From NCBI RefSeq assembly GCF_014652835.1, contig NZ_BMZO01000003.1, positions 62,001 to 126,000 on the forward strand: DNA of 64,000 bases, in the 5' to 3' direction. Made by a program: the position numbers and the translations under genes. The stretch is from Limoniibacter endophyticus (GTDB lineage Bacteria > Pseudomonadota > Alphaproteobacteria > Rhizobiales > Rhizobiaceae). The stretch's first letter is position 1, and each line of letters begins with the position of its first letter. The notes beneath the pieces are model-generated. The model searched no databases and was not told the origin of the DNA. It saw only the letters and a program-made list of their open reading frames with translations. This document shows positions 58,487 to 64,000 of this stretch, piece by piece.

Positions 58487-59269
58487 ATGACCATACATGA
58501 CGACGTTTTGCTGAGCGTTGAGGGACTGACCAAGCTCTATGGCAATCGCAAGGGCTGCGAGGATATCTCCTTCGAACTCTATCCGGGCGAGGTGCTGGCC
58601 GTTGTGGGCGAATCCGGTTCGGGCAAATCGACCCTCCTGAATTGCCTCTCGACGGCGATCCTTCCAAATTCGGGTTCGGTTACATATCGGATGCGCGATG
58701 GATCGAGGCGCAACATTTACGCGATGAGCGAAGCGGAACGGCGGTTGCTGATGCGCACGGATTGGGGGTTCGTGCATCAGAATCCGGCCGATGGACTGCG
58801 CATGTCGGTTTCAGCAGGCGCCAATGTAGGTGAGCGGCTGATGGCTGTGGGCGACCGCCATTATGGCAATATCCGCTCCAGCGCCATTGACTGGCTTGGC
58901 CGGGTGGAAATTGCGGCTGACCGGGTGGACGATCAGCCGCGCGCTTTTTCCGGTGGCATGCGCCAGCGCTTGCAGATCGCACGGAATCTGGTCACCGCTC
59001 CGCGCCTCATTTTCATGGACGAGCCGACGGGGGGGCTGGACGTCTCCGTGCAGGCGAGGCTGCTTGATCTCCTGCGGGGTCTGGTCACTGATCTTGGCTT
59101 GGCCGCCGTAGTCGTTACGCACGATCTCGCGGTCGCCCGTCTTCTGTCGCAGCGCATGATCGTCATGAAGAACGGGCGCATTATCGAGCACGGTCTGACG
59201 GATCGTGTTCTGGATGATCCGCGCGCGCCATACACCCAGCTTCTCGTTTCCTCGATTCTGCAGGTCTGA
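58487..59269 (+). CDS. phnK: C-P lyase ABC-type ATPase PhnK
   Basis: 260 residues. Walker A G-E-S-G-S-G-K-S-T near 42, signature F-S-G-G-M-R-Q-R near 149 and Walker B L-I-F-M-D-E-P-T near 170. It binds the core complex as a dimer and remodels it for catalysis; it is not part of a transporter despite the dipeptide-ABC-like sequence. It has four bases of separation from phnL. Confidence 0.94.
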   Translation: MTIHDDVLLSVEGLTKLYGNRKGCEDISFELYPGEVLAVVGESGSGKSTLLNCLSTAILPNSGSVTYRMRDGSRRNIYAMSEAERRLLMRTDWGFVHQNPADGLRMSVSAGANVGERLMAVGDRHYGNIRSSAIDWLGRVEIAADRVDDQPRAFSGGMRQRLQIARNLVTAPRLIFMDEPTGGLDVSVQARLLDLLRGLVTDLGLAAVVVTHDLAVARLLSQRMIVMKNGRIIEHGLTDRVLDDPRAPYTQLLVSSILQV

Positions 59270-59273
59270 CGTC

Positions 59274-60011
59274 ATGGTTTCCCTTTATACGCCCTCCCTT
59301 CCAGCGGCCCGTCCGCTGATCGTTACCGGCCTCGACAAGAGCTTCGTCATGCATTTGCGCGATGGTATTGAGCTGCCCGTCGTGCGTAACGTCGAGTTCT
59401 TCCTTGAGGCGGGGAAGCTTGCAGTGCTTGGCGGTCCTTCAGGGGCAGGAAAGAGCTCGGTCCTGAAGATGATCTACGGTAATTACGCGGTCGATGCCGG
59501 AAATATTGTCGTGGCCCATCGCGGCGCTGCCGTTGATCTGGCAACTGCGAGTCCGCGTACCGTTCTCGACGTGCGCAATTATACAATGGGCTATGTGAGT
59601 CAGTTCTTGCGCGTTGTTCCGCGGGTCTCCGCGCTCGATGTCGTGGCCGATCCACTGGTAGGACGCGGTATGGAACGCAAGGAGGCGAGGCAGCGGGCTG
59701 AGAAGATGCTTCGTCGGCTTAATGTACCTGAACGGCTGTGGCACCTGCCGCCTGCGACCTTCTCCGGAGGGGAGCAGCAGCGGGTCAATATCGCTCGTGG
59801 CTTCATTACAGATCATCCGATCCTGCTTCTCGACGAACCGACCGCATCGCTCGACGCGACCAATGCGGCCGCGGTCGTTGAACTGATAGCCGAGAAGAAA
59901 GCCCGCGGCGTTGCTATGCTTGGTATTTTTCACGATGCGGAAACGCGCAAACAGGTGGCCGATAGCGTCATCGACGTCACACGTTTTGCACCCGGGAAAA
60001 CGGCGGAATGA
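59274..60011 (+). CDS. phnL: C-P lyase ABC-type ATPase PhnL
   Basis: 245 residues. Walker [10 protein letters not shown] near 54, signature F-S-G-G-E-Q-Q-R near 163, Walker B L-L-L-D-E-P-T near 185. [18 protein letters not shown] near 93 is typical of PhnL. It docks onto PhnK. ATG at 59,274 chosen; the longer frame reads back into phnK. Overlaps the next gene as ATGA. Confidence 0.93.
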   Translation: MVSLYTPSLPAARPLIVTGLDKSFVMHLRDGIELPVVRNVEFFLEAGKLAVLGGPSGAGKSSVLKMIYGNYAVDAGNIVVAHRGAAVDLATASPRTVLDVRNYTMGYVSQFLRVVPRVSALDVVADPLVGRGMERKEARQRAEKMLRRLNVPERLWHLPPATFSGGEQQRVNIARGFITDHPILLLDEPTASLDATNAAAVVELIAEKKARGVAMLGIFHDAETRKQVADSVIDVTRFAPGKTAE

Positions 60012-60625
60012 GCAAGCTTTCTATAAGCCCCTCCGTCCACGAGACGGCCCGCATAGTGGATTCGAGACTCGGGATCTATACAGCGGTCGGCGAACGCACA
60101 CGTATTACCGAAAGCATACTGGGTGACTATTCCTATATTACCGAAGACGGCATGGTCTGGGGTGCCACGATCGGCAAGTTCTGCAATATCGCTGCCAATG
60201 TCCGTATTAACGCGACCAATCACCCCGTTGAACGCGCGACACTGCATCATTTCACCTATCGGGCGTCCGATTACTGGGACGATGCCGAACACGAGAATGA
60301 TTTTTTCGCGGCTCGTCGCGCTCGTCGCGTCATTGTCGGTCACGATACATGGCTCGGTCACGGCTCCACCATCCTGCCGGGTGTGACGATCGGCAATGGA
60401 GCGGTCGTAGGGGCAGGTGCTGTCGTCTCTCGCGACGTTGAACCCTATACTATTGTCGGCGGCGTCCCGGCGAGACCGATCCGGCGACGCTTCAATCCAG
60501 AGATTGCTGTGCGCTATGAGGCGCTAGCCTGGTGGGACTGGAGCCACGCCCGGTTGCGAGCCGCGCTTGACGATTTTCGCACTCTCTCAGCAGAACGCTT
60601 TCTTGATAAGTATGAGAAAAATTAG
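60008..60625 (+). CDS. Phosphonate-associated hexapeptide-repeat acyltransferase
   Basis: 205 residues with left-handed beta-helix hexapeptide repeats ([38 protein letters not shown]). N-H-P-V-E-R near 72 and [12 protein letters not shown] near 150 match the phosphonate-operon transferase family, which differs from E. coli PhnO. It probably acetylates an aminophosphonate or an intermediate. It ends the first phn operon, before a strong hairpin. Confidence 0.9.
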   Translation: MSKLSISPSVHETARIVDSRLGIYTAVGERTRITESILGDYSYITEDGMVWGATIGKFCNIAANVRINATNHPVERATLHHFTYRASDYWDDAEHENDFFAARRARRVIVGHDTWLGHGSTILPGVTIGNGAVVGAGAVVSRDVEPYTIVGGVPARPIRRRFNPEIAVRYEALAWWDWSHARLRAALDDFRTLSAERFLDKYEKN

Positions 60626-60644
60626 CCGGCGAATTTATATGTGG

Positions 60645-60682
60645 AGTGCGGTGCCCGGACCGGCAGAGCCGGGCGCCGCACT
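60645..60682 (+). terminator. Strong hairpin after the phnGHIJKL operon
   Basis: AGTGCGGTGCCCGG and CCGGGCGCCGCACT, 14 bp with one G-U pair and a ten-base loop, 19 bases after the transferase stop. No U-run follows, so it is a weak terminator or attenuator that could let some transcription enter phnC. Confidence 0.6.
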
Positions 60683-60789
60683 GTTTAGTGACATGTCGCC
60701 GTGAAATAGCCGGAGAGACGAAAATTTCTTTTGTGAACAATTCCGGAGAAACCCTGCGAATCGTGCCTGGATCGTTAGCCGTTACAGAA

Positions 60790-60807
60790 CTGACACAACT
60801 CTGACAC
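60790..60807 (+). promoter_or_regulatory. Pho-box-like direct repeat upstream of phnC
   Basis: CTGACAC-AACT-CTGACAC, two identical 7-base repeats with a 4-base spacer, the PhoB-box geometry. It lies 73 bases before the phnC ATG, in the 255-base gap 60,626-60,880. It suggests induction of uptake under phosphate starvation. Confidence 0.75.
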
Positions 60808-60880
60808 AGCAACTTCATGCAACTTCGGTAGTCAGCCTCGGAAATTGACCTTGTGGTCTTTGCCAACAAGAGGATCGCAC

Positions 60881-61729
60881 ATGCTGGAAATTCGCAATGT
60901 CACGCGCCGATTTGGCGAGAATATTGCGGTTAACGCCGTCAGTCTGAGCATCCCACAGGGGCAGATGGTTGGCATTATCGGCCGTTCCGGTGCTGGTAAA
61001 TCGACACTGCTGCGTATGATCAATCGTCTGGCGGACACAAGCGAGGGCGGCATTCATTTCGGCGATCGCGCAGTGTCTTCCTTGCGTGGTGCCCGGCTTC
61101 GTAGCTGGCAGCGCGACTGTGCCATGATCTTTCAGCAGTTTAATCTGGTACCTCGTCTCGACGTTCTGACCAATGTCATGCTCGGTCGTCTCAATCACCG
61201 TTCGCAAATTCTCAGCCTGCTCAGCATTTTTTCCGATGAAGAACGTATGATGGCTATGGCCGCACTCGAACGTCTTGGCATCGAGAAGACTGCACTGCAG
61301 CCGGCTGGCACTCTGTCCGGTGGTCAGCAGCAGCGTGTGGCAATTGCCCGTGCCCTCATGCAGCAGCCGCGCATGTTGCTCGCTGACGAGCCGATCGCAT
61401 CGCTGGATCCGCTTAACGCGAAGATTGTCATGGACGCGCTGAAGGACATCAACCAGCGCGACGGCATCACCGTCATAACCAATTTGCATACGCTCGATAC
61501 CGCCCGGACCTATTGCGAGCGGATCATAGGCATGTCGAAGGGTTCTGTCGTGTTCGACGGGCCTCCCGTCGATCTAACGCTGGATGCTGTTCGCGAAATC
61601 TATGGCGGTGAGAGCAACGATATCGATGAGAGCATGACCTCGACCTCGATCAACATACCAGCAAACAAGCTCGCTTCGGGAGCTACGCCATCCGTCGAAC
61701 CGCAGCTCGTGGCACCAGCCGGAGCATGA
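60881..61729 (+). CDS. phnC: Phosphonate ABC transporter ATP-binding protein PhnC
   Basis: 282 residues. Walker [10 protein letters not shown] near 36, signature L-S-G-G-Q-Q-Q-R near 145, Walker B L-L-A-D-E-P near 167. [10 protein letters not shown] near 84 and [11 protein letters not shown] near 72 are typical of PhnC. An extra C-terminal tail of about 35 residues is Ser/Pro/Ala rich. First gene of the uptake operon, behind the Pho box. Confidence 0.94.
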   Translation: MLEIRNVTRRFGENIAVNAVSLSIPQGQMVGIIGRSGAGKSTLLRMINRLADTSEGGIHFGDRAVSSLRGARLRSWQRDCAMIFQQFNLVPRLDVLTNVMLGRLNHRSQILSLLSIFSDEERMMAMAALERLGIEKTALQPAGTLSGGQQQRVAIARALMQQPRMLLADEPIASLDPLNAKIVMDALKDINQRDGITVITNLHTLDTARTYCERIIGMSKGSVVFDGPPVDLTLDAVREIYGGESNDIDESMTSTSINIPANKLASGATPSVEPQLVAPAGA

Positions 61730-61816
61730 GGATTCGCCAAGATCGTTCGCCCGCGTAAAGGGCAGGTACTCAACTAGGTGTCTTCCGGCATGGCCGGATC
61801 AACAGGGGATGAAACA

Positions 61817-62722
61817 ATGTTGAAGAAAGCTCTTCTTGCTGCCGTCGCCATGAGCGTCGTCGCAGGTTCGGCCATGGCTCAGGACGTCAAGGTTCTGCGC
61901 ATCGGCCTTGACGGCTCGGAGAACGCGGCTGACATGATCCGCAATACTGAATGTGTGGTTCCTGGCCTCAAGGCTGCGACCGGCGTTGAAGACGTCCAGA
62001 TTTTCCCATCGCCTAACTATAACGGCGTTATCCAGGGTCTGCTCGGCGGCACCATTGATATCGCGTCCATGGGTGCGTCCTCATACGCTGCAATTGAATT
62101 GCAGAAGCCAGGTGCGGTCGATCCGATCCTGACCTACACGCAGAGTGACGGCTCCAGCGGTTACTACTCTATCATGGTTGCTCGCAAGGACTCCGGCATC
62201 AAGACGCTTGCCGACGCCAAGGGCAAGAAGATCGGCTTTGCAGATCCAGATTCCACATCGGGCTTTCTGGTTCCTAACGTCGCTCTTCCAAAGGAAATCG
62301 GCGTCTCGGTCAAGGAATACTTCTCTGAAGAAGGATTTGGCGGCGGCCATGAAAACCTCGTTCTCGCCGTTCTCGATGGCAAGTTCGACGTCGGCACCAC
62401 TTTCGGTTCGGGTGTTGGCTCCTGGGCAGAAGGCTACTCGTCCGGCAATCTTCACCAGATGATAAACAAGGGTAATCTTGATGCCGACGACATCGTCGAA
62501 GTCTGGAAGTCGCCTTTGATCCCGAACGGTCCGCTGATGGTCAGCAATACGCTTCCACAGGACATCCGCGACAAGATCGAAGAGTATTTCTTCAACCTGC
62601 CGACGACAGACAAGGAGTGCTTCATCTCCTACACCGGCGGCGACAACAAGGATTACCTGAAGGTCGACAAGTCTTTCTATCAGACGATCATCGACGCTCG
62701 TAAGTCCGTTATCGGTAGCTAA
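61817..62722 (+). CDS. phnD: Phosphonate-binding periplasmic protein PhnD
   Basis: 301 residues with a signal peptide (M-L-K-K-A-L-L-A-A-V-A-M, cleavage after S-A-M-A near 21). P-S-P-N-Y-N-G-V-I-Q-G-L near 67, S-M-G-A-S-S-Y near 89 and G-F-A-D-P-D-S-T-S-G near 147 form the phosphonate pocket seen in PhnD. The start has GGGGATGAAAC upstream. It binds 2-aminoethylphosphonate and related compounds in the family. Confidence 0.95.
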   Translation: MLKKALLAAVAMSVVAGSAMAQDVKVLRIGLDGSENAADMIRNTECVVPGLKAATGVEDVQIFPSPNYNGVIQGLLGGTIDIASMGASSYAAIELQKPGAVDPILTYTQSDGSSGYYSIMVARKDSGIKTLADAKGKKIGFADPDSTSGFLVPNVALPKEIGVSVKEYFSEEGFGGGHENLVLAVLDGKFDVGTTFGSGVGSWAEGYSSGNLHQMINKGNLDADDIVEVWKSPLIPNGPLMVSNTLPQDIRDKIEEYFFNLPTTDKECFISYTGGDNKDYLKVDKSFYQTIIDARKSVIGS

Positions 62723-62788
62723 TCAGCTCAGGCAGCCTTGCAGCGGCACCGGAAACGGTGCCGCTCGTTCATTCGGGAAAGGTTCGGC

Positions 62789-63766
62789 ATGGCGCAGTCC
62801 GGTCAAAGCAGCTTTGCGGGGCTTGGTCCCTCGGCGTCACTCATGATGCAGCATTATCAGCAGCAACTGCTGGTTCGCCGCATCTATACGGTTCTCGCGT
62901 TGATCATCTTCGCCATTCTTCTCGTGGCCTCGATGAACTTCGCCAACAATGCCAACTCCGGAAAATTTTTCGAGCGCCTTCCATACACGTTCGACTTCCT
63001 GCGCAATTTCGTTCCGGACAGTCCGCTGGAAATCCTCCGCGCCATGTTCGACCTGCCGTCTCCTTATGCGGATGGCTCGCTGAAATATAATTATACGTCC
63101 GAACGCATTTACATAACCGAAACGCTTTATGTTCCGCATTTCATTTATCAGCTTGTTATCACCATCAACATTGCTCTCATCGCCACAATCATCGGAACGG
63201 CCATCGCCTTCGTACTCTGCTTCTTTGCTTCAACCAATCTTGTCGGTTCTGGGGCCGTACGCTGGTTCACACGCCGCACGATGGAAGTCATGCGCGCTTT
63301 TCCTGAGATCGTCGTTGCAGGCTTGTTGACCGCGATTCTGTCAATCGGTCCTATCGCCGCTATCATAGCCATCACCGTCCACACGATCGGCGCGCTCGGA
63401 AAATTGTTCTTCGAGGTTGTCGAGAATGCCGACATGAAACCGGAAGAAGGTTTGCGCGCGACAGGGGCGACGTGGCTCGAACGTGTGCGTTTCGCCATAG
63501 TGCCGCAGGTTCTGCCGAATTTCGTGTCCTATGCACTGCTGAGAGCGGAGATCAATGTCCGGGCTTCCACCATCATCGGTGCAGTCGGTGGCGGAGGTAT
63601 CGGCGAGGTGTTTCGGCTTGCCATCGGTCGCGACCATGCGGCAAAGACGTATGCCATTATTATCCTGTTGCTCATCAGCATTATCGTCATCGATCAGTTC
63701 TCGGCCTGGCTGCGTCGTCGGCTCACTGGCGAACATGCCTTCGCATTCGGTAAGGGAGCAGTCTGA
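62789..63766 (+). CDS. phnE: Phosphonate ABC transporter permease PhnE1
   Basis: 325 residues with about six membrane segments, the first near 32-50. The ABC permease EAA-loop motif R-A-T-G-A-T-W-L-E-R-V-R near 230 and P-E-I-V-V-A-G near 175 are typical, and G-A-V-G-G-G-G-I-G near 278 follows the PhnE pattern. It overlaps the second permease gene by one base (TGATG), so the pump is a heterodimer. Confidence 0.93.
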   Translation: MAQSGQSSFAGLGPSASLMMQHYQQQLLVRRIYTVLALIIFAILLVASMNFANNANSGKFFERLPYTFDFLRNFVPDSPLEILRAMFDLPSPYADGSLKYNYTSERIYITETLYVPHFIYQLVITINIALIATIIGTAIAFVLCFFASTNLVGSGAVRWFTRRTMEVMRAFPEIVVAGLLTAILSIGPIAAIIAITVHTIGALGKLFFEVVENADMKPEEGLRATGATWLERVRFAIVPQVLPNFVSYALLRAEINVRASTIIGAVGGGGIGEVFRLAIGRDHAAKTYAIIILLLISIIVIDQFSAWLRRRLTGEHAFAFGKGAV

Positions 63767-64000
63767 TGCCGTCCGTCCCGCAGATCAGCGCGAGCGAGCG
63801 CGAACGTATTCTCGACACCTATCCAGCCATCTTCCACCGCAGCTTCATGCAGCGCTACGGCCTTTTCGTAGGTGCGGGTGTTATTCTGGCCTATCTCATC
63901 GTCTGTTTTTTCGCGTTTAACATTGGTCCGGCCTTCATGCAGGGGCGCTGGGATCGTGCATCAGTCTACCTCCAGGACTGGTATTCATGGCGTGCTCAAC
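63766..64000 (+). CDS. phnE: Phosphonate ABC transporter permease PhnE2, N-terminal part
   Basis: The first 78 codons are in the window. E-R-I-L-D-T-Y-P-A-I-F-H-R-S near 12 and a membrane segment near 35-55 (L-F-V-G-A-G-V-I-L-A-Y-L-I-V) are seen. Identification rests on position, coupling to phnE1 and the common phnCDE1E2 order; the permease motifs lie outside. Downstream phnM and phnN would be expected. Confidence 0.85.
   Translation, partial: MPSVPQISASERERILDTYPAIFHRSFMQRYGLFVGAGVILAYLIVCFFAFNIGPAFMQGRWDRASVYLQDWYSWRAQ

Overview
The window looks like a chromosomal segment of a Brucellaceae alphaproteobacterium, most likely the Ochrobactrum/Brucella group. This rests on recognisable content rather than a database search: an OlsB-type ornithine lipid acyltransferase, a PrrB/PrrA (RegB/RegA) redox pair, glnD-trpS-usp-nifU order, an HmrR-type copper regulator, MmcB, a DUF1150/small heat-shock pair, and a phnF / phnGHIJKL / phnCDEE C-P lyase locus. 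A 17.3 kb integrated phage-like element interrupts the core genome.

Layout. 1-9.6 kb is core genome: a TPR methyltransferase end, a ligase-associated nuclease with an ATP-dependent DNA ligase, tRNA-Thr(CGT), olsB, DUF1150 and hsp20 with a ROSE-like RNA thermometer in the hsp20 leader, a nucleoside hydrolase beside ribokinase, and msrA. At 9.7 kb is tRNA-Ser(GGA). Its last 15 bases recur at 27,075-27,089, bounding the element (9,783-27,089). 27.1-43.2 kb holds a DUF2200 gene, an EmrB/EmrA-like exporter pair, a GMC oxidoreductase behind a branched-chain-amino-acid-type ABC operon with a divergent LysR gene, and a TetR-controlled RND efflux pair. 43.2-54.4 kb holds glnD, trpS, usp, nifU-like, hmrR/cueR, mmcB, an AAA ATPase, prrAB and hrpB. 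54.4-64 kb holds phosphonate catabolism and uptake.

The element is the most unusual part. Reading leftwards from attR it has a P4-type integrase, AlpA, a 36-residue partial AlpA copy, a coiled-coil protein, a SpoVG-like protein, a replication-initiator-like protein with an iteron-like cluster inside its gene, a putative late regulator, a structured leader, and then one tightly overlapping operon: MerR-like protein, portal, tail-chaperone-like protein, prohead protease, capsid, HNH, Cys-rich protein, head-tail connectors, terminase small, terminase large and tape measure. I find no tail tube, tail tip, receptor-binding, holin or endolysin genes. It could therefore be a capsid-forming satellite (cf-PICI-like) that borrows tails, unusually with its own tape measure, or a prophage that has lost its tail-tip and lysis genes. 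Broken genes at the left end (a frameshifted DUF3102 gene and a regulator fragment) favour at least some decay, as does a second regulator fragment near 22.8 kb. A tRNA-like sequence with good acceptor and T arms but a non-canonical middle also lies at the left end.

How the genes work together. PhnF would repress phnG onward through two tandem 18-bp dyads in the phnF-phnG gap. PhnGHIJ plus the PhnK and PhnL ATPases cleave C-P bonds. PhnCDEE imports phosphonates from a promoter carrying a Pho-box-like repeat. The TetR protein probably represses the efflux operon through a palindrome that fills the promoter spacer. Hsp20 is probably induced by melting of its leader hairpin.
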